Shown one piece after another: positions 17,086 through 24,657 of a stretch of DNA of 46,953 bases (within the stretch, counting starts at the first letter, position 1; each line of letters opens with the position of its first letter). The stretch is from the NCBI GenBank assembly GCA_016933295.1, contig JAFGBG010000090.1, forward strand, positions 1 through 46,953, read 5' to 3'. The translations under genes and the position numbers were made by a program. The stretch is from Sedimentisphaerales bacterium. GTDB lineage: Bacteria > Planctomycetota > Phycisphaerae > Sedimentisphaerales > Anaerobacaceae. The notes beneath the pieces are model-generated. The model worked only from the letters and a program-made list of their open reading frames with translations. It made no database searches and was not told the DNA's origin.

Positions 17086-19728
17086 TTATTGTGCTATATA
17101 AAGTACTCTAATATCATCCATTAACAAAACGCCTTCGCTTCCGGCACCGTTTTTATCCAGGCCGATTACAAGCTGCGTGACGTTAGCCGGATTGATATTA
17201 AAGTCCGCCAGAGATATTTCTACGTTTTGCCATTCTGCCAGTGTCAGATCTACGTTACTTATCGCTAACTTGGAATCATTCAGCTTGACGTACAACTGCT
17301 CCGTTCCGGCATTGTTCGGATCGCCATAGAACCAGATACTCAGAGTATTAAGACCACGCTGAGTCCAGTTACTTCCCAGTGAGGTTGCACTTGAAGACAA
17401 TTCCACTTCTGCATAGCTTGCAGTGGTGGTGTTATATACCAACGGACCGGACTGATTGCCGTTGTGTACTATATCGGTCTCAACGAAGTGCTCACCATTG
17501 GCAAAATCAGGGGCAGGGTAACCAATGGTGGAACCGTTGACGTTAGGATTGGCATAGCCGTCCGACCACGTCAAATATATCCTGTTGCTGCCATCATCGT
17601 CTTCATTAATGTCGTTATACGCCTCGAAATCATCGATAACAACATAATCACCCGAGGTAAAGCTCCAGACTTTCCCAATCCATGGACTATTCGGATCCGC
17701 ATTATTGACTTCATCGACGCGCCAGTAATAGGTCGTATTCAGCTCAAAAATACCGGGATTGAAACTCTCGGTACCCAGCGGCTGTGTGACTTTGTATTCA
17801 GGTGAGCTTGTGTCGGCATCTCGTACGGCGTTCGGATCAGTCCCGAAGAATACCAGGTGCTGGGAAGCATAGATACCGGAATTCCAGCTTAGAGTCTTCG
17901 TCAGATCGATGTCCGTAGCGTCATTGGCCGGAGACGCACCATAGGCATTTACAGGCAGATAGGGTGACAGGTAGCAGCCCCGTATGATTTGCTGATCCCG
18001 GATGCCGGCGCCCTGCCATGCAACCTGGCAGAAATCCCAATCGACACTGACCCATATACCCATGATGTAGTATTTATTGCCGCCCACCAATGAGACTGGA
18101 TTTGAACGTTGAGAGAATGCGTAACCGCCGAGATTTCCCCAGACAGGCTCGAAAGCAAGGATCTCGACATTGTCAGGATCTTCGTCCGTGCTTAGCCATA
18201 ATTCGCCCTGGCCGGCAGAGCATAACCAGAACGTATATTCCCCGGTCAACGGCACATAGAGCCAGCCGGAAAGTTGGCCACCGTAATTAGCAAGGGCATA
18301 GGCATCGGACCCGGTGTCGAACGAAGTTAGCGTTTCGGTTACGGTCGGATTATTAGGATAACGAGTATCGTTCTTCAGGACATCCAAATCGTTGTTGGAA
18401 GTAACATCCTCCCATATATCCTTATCGATCGCCCCTAAATCCGCAGGTGAAGTGTTAAAGCTCCATACATCGCCGGTATGTGTGGCGGTGCCTTCGGATG
18501 TATCGATCCGCCAATAGTAGGTTTTATTGAGTTCGAGCATACTGGCAGGATCATAATTGGGATCTGTAATAGCACCTTTATCCGTCCCGCCGATTCCGGC
18601 CTGTACGGACTCAAGATTATCACCGAAATACACATGATACGAAGTCGCATCCGTGGCTGGATACCAACTCAGTATGACATCCGGATCAAGGTAATTTGCA
18701 TCGGCAAACAAAGCCCCGTTGACCGGCATGGGATTAGAGGCGGTTCTCGGAGGGACATAGAAGCTCCAGACCGGCCCTTTCCAGAGTTTCTCCGGATTGA
18801 GTTCGTTGACCTCATCTACCCGCCAGTAATAAGTCTTATCTACCATAAGACCCGTCGGATAAGGTTCTTCAGAACCTACGAGAAAGAAGCCCTCAGTGGT
18901 TGAGCCGAGGTAGGTCTGTTCATTTGCTGTAGCGTTATTGACATCTTCAAAAGTCTCGCCGAAGTAAACATTGGAAGAGGATGACATCATGCCGGGAACC
19001 CACTCAAGTCTCACCTGGGCAGAGGGAACTGTTTCCCCGTCATCCGGTACAGGCTCCGTGGCTTCCGTTATCGGATTAATCGCAGATATCATGAAGCCGG
19101 CAACAATCGCATACGGGTTATTCGCACCCGATTGTTCGACTGAGTTTTCATTGGGGTAGGATTCCAGGATTATGGTGCCGGTATCATCCGCCTGGGCCGT
19201 ACCAATATAGCGGTTGGAGGTTTCGTCTACAGGCGGGGTTCCATTATTTGTATAAGTCGTAAGACAAAAGACACCGTTAGCATACCAGTCCGCGATACGA
19301 TCACCTGCGCTGCCTATGTCCCAGGCCCAAATAGTGATTTCGTAGGATTCATTGGCTTTTAGACCCTCTAAAGTAATTCTGATTCCGCCCGGACGAGCGA
19401 AGATGTGATCACGATATAAGAGTTCATAAGGTATTCCGGTCGGTGACCATCCGCCGCGATCTCGCAAGTTCCAGGCAGGGGCTGTGGTGACGCCTAATGA
19501 GGGATCAGGGTCAATGAGTGCAAGAGTAACGGTAATACCCTTGAAGGTATTGCCGCTGTCTTCCGTGGTGAAGGCGATAAAGCCCGGCTCCACTTTTGAG
19601 GCCACATGGTCCGCACCCCAATCCAGCTTCAGGAGCGGATAAGATGCTTGTGCCGTATTTAGGCCGAGACTGCCGCAAATAATAACAAGCATTATTGCTG
19701 ACAGACTTACAAAACTTTTTCTAAACAT
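17086..19728 (-). CDS. Large secreted multidomain protein (Fn3-like, PA14-like, carbohydrate-binding-like)
   Basis: 880 residues. A Sec signal peptide with cleavage likely at TAQA-SYP (residues about 1-28) is followed by several modules. Residues 29-220 form a beta-rich module (LKLDWGADHVASKVEPGF, ITIWAWDIGSAGDR). Residues about 225-430 hold two Fn3/Ig-like repeats, each ending in KTYYWRVDEVN or KTYYWRIDTSEG. Residues about 440-590 form a PA14/GLEYA-like module (LSGWLYVPLTGEYTFWLCSA, GELWLSTDEDP). A third Fn3-like repeat spans about 595-690 (TTYYWRVDEVNNADPNSPW). The C-terminal beta-sandwich (690-880, VIDDFEAYND to LLMDDIRVLYIAQ) resembles carbohydrate-binding modules. No PEP-CTERM, dockerin or catalytic motif is visible. 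It probably binds polysaccharide on the cell surface. The sigma/FecR pair directly upstream on the same strand may control it. Confidence 0.82.
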   Translation of the reverse strand: MFRKSFVSLSAIMLVIICGSLGLNTAQASYPLLKLDWGADHVASKVEPGFIAFTTEDSGNTFKGITVTLALIDPDPSLGVTTAPAWNLRDRGGWSPTGIPYELLYRDHIFARPGGIRITLEGLKANESYEITIWAWDIGSAGDRIADWYANGVFCLTTYTNNGTPPVDETSNRYIGTAQADDTGTIILESYPNENSVEQSGANNPYAIVAGFMISAINPITEATEPVPDDGETVPSAQVRLEWVPGMMSSSSNVYFGETFEDVNNATANEQTYLGSTTEGFFLVGSEEPYPTGLMVDKTYYWRVDEVNELNPEKLWKGPVWSFYVPPRTASNPMPVNGALFADANYLDPDVILSWYPATDATSYHVYFGDNLESVQAGIGGTDKGAITDPNYDPASMLELNKTYYWRIDTSEGTATHTGDVWSFNTSPADLGAIDKDIWEDVTSNNDLDVLKNDTRYPNNPTVTETLTSFDTGSDAYALANYGGQLSGWLYVPLTGEYTFWLCSAGQGELWLSTDEDPDNVEILAFEPVWGNLGGYAFSQRSNPVSLVGGNKYYIMGIWVSVDWDFCQVAWQGAGIRDQQIIRGCYLSPYLPVNAYGASPANDATDIDLTKTLSWNSGIYASQHLVFFGTDPNAVRDADTSSPEYKVTQPLGTESFNPGIFELNTTYYWRVDEVNNADPNSPWIGKVWSFTSGDYVVIDDFEAYNDINEDDDGSNRIYLTWSDGYANPNVNGSTIGYPAPDFANGEHFVETDIVHNGNQSGPLVYNTTTASYAEVELSSSATSLGSNWTQRGLNTLSIWFYGDPNNAGTEQLYVKLNDSKLAISNVDLTLAEWQNVEISLADFNINPANVTQLVIGLDKNGAGSEGVLLMDDIRVLYIAQ

Positions 19729-20047
19729 GATTTTACCTCCTACAAAAAGTTATGAACACAAAATATTAACATCACCACCACAGGTGTGAAACTTCCGCGA
19801 GAATAAAATAAGCCGCACTTTGATCATATATCGAAACATCATTACGCCTGACAAACCAAACTGCCCTCTGCACTCCTTGTTGCCATAAATTAAAAGTTAC
19901 GGCATCTGCTTTTAGACGATTTCGGTATTACAATACCTATAAAACCATAAAATATGATATTGTTTCAATATCTGTTATCTTCACCAAAATAGATATCCTG
20001 CCTTTAATAACTTCATATAAAACAGCCGATAATGATTTTCTTTTCCA
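19729..20047. other. Intergenic region upstream of the secreted protein gene
   Basis: 319 AT-rich bases between the FecR/NPCBM gene stop and the secreted protein start, both on the minus strand. GGAGG precedes the ATG at 19728 (TAGGAGGTAAAATC). There is no strong hairpin, so read-through or a sigma-dependent promoter here are both possible. Nothing else was recognised. Confidence 0.4.
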
Positions 20048-21904
20048 CTACATTCTATCCTTTTGGGTCAATATTAATGTGGGACGTATAAAGTGACACC
20101 AATCGTTTTGGCTCCAATATTCTGCCTCCTCCGTCTGGCTATCGGTGACCACCAGACTCAGAAAACGGTCCTCTACATGAAGAGGTATTTGGATATCGAA
20201 CATCTGTCCTGTTCTAATATTGTATTCATGAAATCGTACATGACCATCGACCAGTATCCAGAGGTCGATTTCTCCCAATTTAGGAATAGAATTCACGGGC
20301 ATTCCGGCCCTCGCCGTGAACCGCGATATCTCAATACCCGGCAAGGCATGGCGCATGGGATCCAGGGCAAAAGTAAGACCACAGTTGGCATGCATGGAAA
20401 TACCAGGACTGTCGATGAGTTCCCTGGTATTGAGAGATCCTATCTCCTGTGTGGCATATTGCCAACCATTGTTGACATTCCACTTGATCATGCCATCGGT
20501 ATCAGGGCATTCCGTAAATACATTTCCCTCCGAACTGATAATACAAACAGCCTTCCCTGCGTCCGGTATAAATACCCCATCTATATAGGGAATATTCAAA
20601 CTTGGTATAAACTGAGGTGAAGGTGCAAGATGGTAATAGGCAGGCGTATATTCCTGATTGCCTGGTCGCCATGTATCATCAAGCCGGCCCGTCATCGGAT
20701 TAAGACTACCTTGTCCCGTAGTGGGATCATAACGAAGGCCGGTGCCAAAGCCATTACCTCCGCCAACAATATCCGCTAAGTCGATGCGTACGCCGGGGAT
20801 TCCCCAGGCATCATTCGGCGGAAATGCCCGTATGAAGAGATGAGGGCGATTGATAACCTGGTCCCTGCGTATATTCCCCTCACTATTTATCTGCATGGCA
20901 TCGCCTTGTTCCAGGATTGATTGTGTTAGCCGGGGTACTTTTTTAGACGATTTAAAACCAACCTTTCCCTGGAAAATGTGTATTTCCGTTTGAGTTATAT
21001 CATTGACGGCAACACCGAATTCCGTGCCGAAATCGATAATTCGGCCATTCGGTGTTTCAACGACAAATCCGTGTGCACGCGGCGGCACATGGGTGATGAG
21101 GGAGCCGGTGAACATCTGCATGCTGTTGGACGATTTCAGACAAAACTCACAAGGCGCCTGTAACAATACCTGCGCTCCATCTTTAAAGGTTATTTGAGCA
21201 ATCCCTTGCTCCAAGCGTCGTGGGCCCGGACACAATTCCGAAACTTTGGGAGAGATGGCCCACTGTACATTTGACGTCTTGTCCAGGACGGCCACGATGC
21301 GGTGTGAGTAAATGTACTGGAAGGTTCCCCAAACCGTTAGGACGCATAAAACAAGTGCCGCAATGGCCACTACGGCTCTTCGTGTCCATCGTATGACAAT
21401 GCTCATCCGACGTACCCACCGCTCCATAGCTGCATGCAGATCGATCGACTCTCGCCGGGAATCGCGTTGTATGTGTTCCCAAGCCAATCGCTGTTGTCGC
21501 TGCTCCTCTAAAAACGCTTCTAATTGACGGTTTGCCCGTTTTTCAACTTCCCGGACTCGTTCTTGCTCTTGAGGTGTTAGCGAAGACCGGGACGTGCTTT
21601 CAACCGGGCCTGTAAACAGGAGATTCTTTCCGGACGGTCCCCCGCAGGCGAGTGTCTCCTGTCGAATCATATCCAACAACTCTCTTTGCGTCTCGGGTGC
21701 GTCGGAAAGATCATTGCCTTGCAGAGCAGAGGTTAACTGTCCGTGTATAGCCTCCTGAAAATATATGAAATATGCGTATTGTCGCAGTATCTCTGGATGA
21801 GTGAAAAAAAGTTGACGAAGAGCTTCTTTTTCCTCATTCAGTAGTTGACAGTCTAACAACCGCATAAACAAGATATAGAGTCGATGATTATTAGGTTCAC
21901 TCAT
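20048..21904 (-). CDS. FecR-domain anti-sigma protein with NPCBM domain
   Basis: 618 residues from the ATG at 21904, which overlaps the sigma factor stop by four bases (ATGA); the longer frame to 21943 is less likely. The order is: cytoplasmic N-terminus of about 170 residues with short helices and a Glu/Arg-rich coiled region (QEQERVREVEKRANRQLEAF), which should hold the sigma factor; one membrane helix (178-198); a FecR domain at about 236-316 (AQITFKDGAQVLLQAP, FGTEFGVAV, IHIFQGKV); and an NPCBM-like C-terminal domain at about 440-610 (LNTRELIDSPGISMHANCGL, then SLVVTDSQTEEAEYW). NPCBM domains bind galactose-type sugars, so the outer half may sense carbohydrate and pass the signal to the sigma factor. 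This layout is common in Planctomycetota. Confidence 0.88.
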   Translation of the reverse strand: MSEPNNHRLYILFMRLLDCQLLNEEKEALRQLFFTHPEILRQYAYFIYFQEAIHGQLTSALQGNDLSDAPETQRELLDMIRQETLACGGPSGKNLLFTGPVESTSRSSLTPQEQERVREVEKRANRQLEAFLEEQRQQRLAWEHIQRDSRRESIDLHAAMERWVRRMSIVIRWTRRAVVAIAALVLCVLTVWGTFQYIYSHRIVAVLDKTSNVQWAISPKVSELCPGPRRLEQGIAQITFKDGAQVLLQAPCEFCLKSSNSMQMFTGSLITHVPPRAHGFVVETPNGRIIDFGTEFGVAVNDITQTEIHIFQGKVGFKSSKKVPRLTQSILEQGDAMQINSEGNIRRDQVINRPHLFIRAFPPNDAWGIPGVRIDLADIVGGGNGFGTGLRYDPTTGQGSLNPMTGRLDDTWRPGNQEYTPAYYHLAPSPQFIPSLNIPYIDGVFIPDAGKAVCIISSEGNVFTECPDTDGMIKWNVNNGWQYATQEIGSLNTRELIDSPGISMHANCGLTFALDPMRHALPGIEISRFTARAGMPVNSIPKLGEIDLWILVDGHVRFHEYNIRTGQMFDIQIPLHVEDRFLSLVVTDSQTEEAEYWSQNDWCHFIRPTLILTQKDRM

Positions 21905-22455
21905 AGGCTTATACCTCGCGCTTCTAATTGCTGACTCACACATTGCTTTAAAGCAGCATAGATACGGGAGAATGAGTGATATAGGCTGTCAGCGGATCGT
22001 TTGACTTTAGCTGCAATATTTTGTACGGGTATGCGCTGTTCATATCTTAATTTAATTAAGTGTCGATCCATTGGTTTTAATTTATTTATACACTCACGAA
22101 GGGACTCTTCTATGGCACTTAACTCCCTGGCACAGTCCTTAGCATAATCCTCTAAAATCTGACACATATGGTCATTAAAGAGCTGCGAACGGTTACTATA
22201 TTTACGACGATAATTAAAAACCACATTACGCGCAACATGCATCGCCCATGCGTAAAAACTGGTGCCCGGTTCATATTCGTCAAACTTCTGCCATAAAATA
22301 ATGGCCGTTTCCTGCATAAGATCCTCGGCATTATGGTAGTCATGCACCATCATTAAAATATAAGCGTGAATCTGCTTCTGATTTTGGTTCATACAGCGGA
22401 AGAAACGACCAAACCGCGAAGATTCGTGATCTGAATTATCTCTGTTATTAGGCAT
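21901..22455 (-). CDS. ECF sigma factor, Rhodopirellula/Verrucomicrobium type
   Basis: 184 residues from the ATG giving MPNNRDNSDHESSRFGRFFR; a TTG at 22533 in the same frame would add 26 residues that look non-coding. Region 2 is clear: YHNAEDLMQETAIILWQKFD followed by FYAWAMHVARNVVFNYRRK. Region 4 is LKPMDRHLIKLRYEQRIPV with QNIAAKVKRSADSLYHSFSR as the helix-turn-helix. MNQNQKQIHAYILMMVHDYH is typical of the planctomycete ECF group named after Rhodopirellula and Verrucomicrobium. It directs RNA polymerase to a small regulon, and its activity should be held by the coupled FecR/NPCBM protein downstream. Confidence 0.9.
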   Translation of the reverse strand: MPNNRDNSDHESSRFGRFFRCMNQNQKQIHAYILMMVHDYHNAEDLMQETAIILWQKFDEYEPGTSFYAWAMHVARNVVFNYRRKYSNRSQLFNDHMCQILEDYAKDCARELSAIEESLRECINKLKPMDRHLIKLRYEQRIPVQNIAAKVKRSADSLYHSFSRIYAALKQCVSQQLEARGISL

Positions 22456-23272
22456 ACCTACGTTGATTTTAATAAATAATCCAGTTACTAATGGCGAAAC
22501 CAGGTAATGAACATCAATTGATATCGGTGGCAAAACATTCCTGGTTTCTGTAATTATTATGTAATATCCAAGGTTTTTTCTGAATCTCTGTTTAGTTTTT
22601 TTGAGATTTTTTTTAACTTAGAGCTTATTTGTGGGTGGAACGTGGGGATTTTTGAGTTGAAATCCTTATTCGAACTTTACCCCCGGCGATCGTTAGACAC
22701 CCTGGCTTTTCTTAGTGCAGCCCAATATCCGGAATCAAGCATCCTTTCTACTGGTGTTTAAGACAGTCGAAGAATTGTCATTTCTTGCCGAAAATTGGGG
22801 ATTTTGTTTGAAATTCGGCGGAAACTCTGTATAATACGATTCTACAATTGAATAATGATAATCATCGAATATGAGGGGGGCAATCAGAAACACCAGCGGA
22901 TTAGTTAATTCAGCGAATTAGTTCATTAGAAATTATTCTCAGGCATTAATGTCGGCTAATTAGCTAATCAGCCAATTCGCTAATTCACTAATCGAATAAA
23001 AATGCCACAATATGCTTATGCACCTATGTCCTTTGAACTTGTGCACACTCCAAATCGAAATCGAAATCGATTTGGAAGTAATTTGAAAAAACGAATCCAA
23101 TCCTAACGGCAGAATACAGAATACAGGAGCCAGAAGTCAGAAGAAAAAATCGAAAACGAACCCAATTTGGGATAGGCCAAAATTGGTGTAAGCTATTTTT
23201 TGACAAATACATATGGAGATTTTTGGGATTTTGGACGTCAAGAAAACGAAGCCAAAACGAAGCCAATTTTGC
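22456..23272. other. Non-coding block with several dispersed-type repeats
   Basis: About 800 bases without a credible gene. It holds an imperfect long inverted repeat of ATTAG/AATTCGC words (22898-22930 against 22953-22995), a short CCAAATCG...CGATTTGG palindrome (23050-23074), a purine-rich stretch CAGAATACAGAATACAGGAG (from 23109), and a segment with repeated AACGAAGCCAA and AACCCAATTT words (23155-23270). From memory, purine-rich stretches of this kind recur many times in planctomycete and deltaproteobacterial genomes; that needs a genome search. The promoter of the sigma factor gene should lie at the left edge. Confidence 0.5.
22898..22995. repeat. Imperfect inverted repeat of ATTAGTTAATTCGC-type words
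   Basis: The left arm GATTAGTTAATTCAGCGAAT and the right arm, read on the other strand as GATTAGTGAATTAGCGAATT, match over about 20 bases with two differences and one single-base gap, and degenerate copies lie between them. The structure resembles a small non-autonomous repeat rather than a regulatory site. Confidence 0.5.
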
Positions 23273-23740
23273 TCAATGTTTCGCAATATAGGCGCGGGTA
23301 AATGTTACCGCCCAGCCGGAAAGGAGGATAATCAAAAGGGCTAAAATGATATATCTGACTTTCACTTCGGCGAAAAACCGCTCGACAAATCGAAAATATA
23401 CGCCGAATACCGATATGACAAACGATAAAATCGCCACAAAGACAGCTATCGAGTACAGCAAACAGCCGGCCGGCTGGATATGGAAAGCCTCACGGATTTT
23501 GCCCTGGGCGAAAGCCTTTGCCGCGGTCGTCATTCCGCAGGTCGGGCATGGATAGCCGGTGCTGTCTTTTAGGCCGCATCGGCCGAGCCAGAAGCCCATA
23601 TCAGCATCATAATGACCGGCAACGGCGAAAATACCGAAAAAACCGGCAATTGATACCCAGATAACCGTCGCAGTGAGACGCTGGTTTTTCGTGGCGCCGT
23701 AAAACAATTTCGGCCTGTTTAACTGTTGGCTTGTCTGCAT
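23273..23740 (-). CDS. DUF2752 family membrane protein
   Basis: 155 residues from the ATG giving MQTSQQLNRPKL; the open frame runs to 23818 through a TTG but the extra part overlaps the divergent phosphatase gene. The DUF2752 signature is present: STGYPCPTCGMTTAAKAFAQ (Cys65, Cys68, Gly69), then GKIREAFHIQPAG. Three hydrophobic helices are visible (about 25-42, 90-112 and 128-148). Family members are small membrane proteins of unknown function. No ribosome site is obvious. It is divergent from the inositol-phosphatase-like gene with about 78 bases between starts. Confidence 0.82.
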   Translation of the reverse strand: MQTSQQLNRPKLFYGATKNQRLTATVIWVSIAGFFGIFAVAGHYDADMGFWLGRCGLKDSTGYPCPTCGMTTAAKAFAQGKIREAFHIQPAGCLLYSIAVFVAILSFVISVFGVYFRFVERFFAEVKVRYIILALLIILLSGWAVTFTRAYIAKH

Positions 23741-23817
23741 AACTGCGTTAGAATATGACTTCGTAATAGTTATGTCAAGATTACTCGTCCCGGCAAAAAC
23801 TGGAAGCGGCCGGTGCA

Positions 23818-24657
23818 ATGGAAAAATTAATTATGGTATTAGAGCAAAAAGATTATAGCGGCATGTTGGAAACGGCCATCGTGTCGGCAAGACTGGCCGG
23901 CCAGAGAGCGATGGAAGAAATCGAATACACCAAAGTCTCGATAAAAAACGACAGGGAGTTAGTGACGCAGACCGACGCCAACTGCCAGAAAATAATAATC
24001 GACCGCATAAAGGAAAATTATCCCGACCACGGCTTCGTGTGCGAGGAAGGCGAAGCGGGCAAACTATTCAAGCAGCCCCCTCGCGGCGGCGAGAGGCTTT
24101 GGTGGGTTATCGACCCGATAGACGGAACGAACAACTTCGCGCACGGCCTACTTCTTTTCACCGTCAGTGTCGCGGTCGTGTACGAGGGCGAGCCGATTGT
24201 CGGTGTGATTTTCGAGCCGGCCACCGAATCGATGTATTGGGCCGTAAAAGACGGCGAGGCTCAGCTCAACGGCAGAAAAATAACAGCGAGCGAAAAAGCA
24301 TTGGATGGATTTTCCAGCGTAGGGCTGGACAGTCATTTCGAGGAGGGCGTGCCGGGCTGGACACGAGAGATAATCCGGCTCACGAGGTTCCGAAATCTCG
24401 GAACGACGGCCCTGCAACTGGCATACGTCGCGAAGGGCAGCCTCGACGGGACTATCGCCAATACTCCGAAGCTTTGGGACATCGCCGCGGGTGTGCTGAT
24501 AGCCGAGAGAGCCGGGGCGAAAGTCACCGACTGGGCCGGACAAAAGATTTTCCCGGTGGATTTGGACGTTTACGAAGGCGGCTATTTCCCGACAGTCACC
24601 GCCAACCGGAAAGTGCACGGGCAGATTATGGATATGATGAAAGCTTCGTCCGAATGA
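23818..24657 (+). CDS. Inositol monophosphatase family protein
   Basis: 279 residues. It is a Mg2+-dependent, Li+-sensitive-type sugar phosphatase fold. Metal ligands are in place: Glu77 in VCEEGEAG, Asp99 and Asp102 in WWVIDPIDGTNNFAHG, and Asp221 in LWDIAAGVLIAERAGA. Substrates in the family include inositol-1-phosphate, 3'-phosphoadenosine-5'-phosphate, fructose-1,6-bisphosphate and histidinol phosphate; the sequence does not decide among them. A second in-frame ATG (codon 6, MVLEQKDYSG) could be the real start, since no good ribosome site precedes either. The stop codon touches the stop of the convergent GspK-like gene with no spacer. Confidence 0.9.
   Translation: MEKLIMVLEQKDYSGMLETAIVSARLAGQRAMEEIEYTKVSIKNDRELVTQTDANCQKIIIDRIKENYPDHGFVCEEGEAGKLFKQPPRGGERLWWVIDPIDGTNNFAHGLLLFTVSVAVVYEGEPIVGVIFEPATESMYWAVKDGEAQLNGRKITASEKALDGFSSVGLDSHFEEGVPGWTREIIRLTRFRNLGTTALQLAYVAKGSLDGTIANTPKLWDIAAGVLIAERAGAKVTDWAGQKIFPVDLDVYEGGYFPTVTANRKVHGQIMDMMKASSE

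Noticed and set aside
22456-22533. TTG-started extension of the ECF sigma factor
   Set aside because: The extra 26 residues do not resemble the family N-terminus; the ATG at 22455 gives the normal length.
22898-22995. CRISPR array
   Set aside because: Units are degenerate, inverted and not evenly spaced; there are no cas genes.
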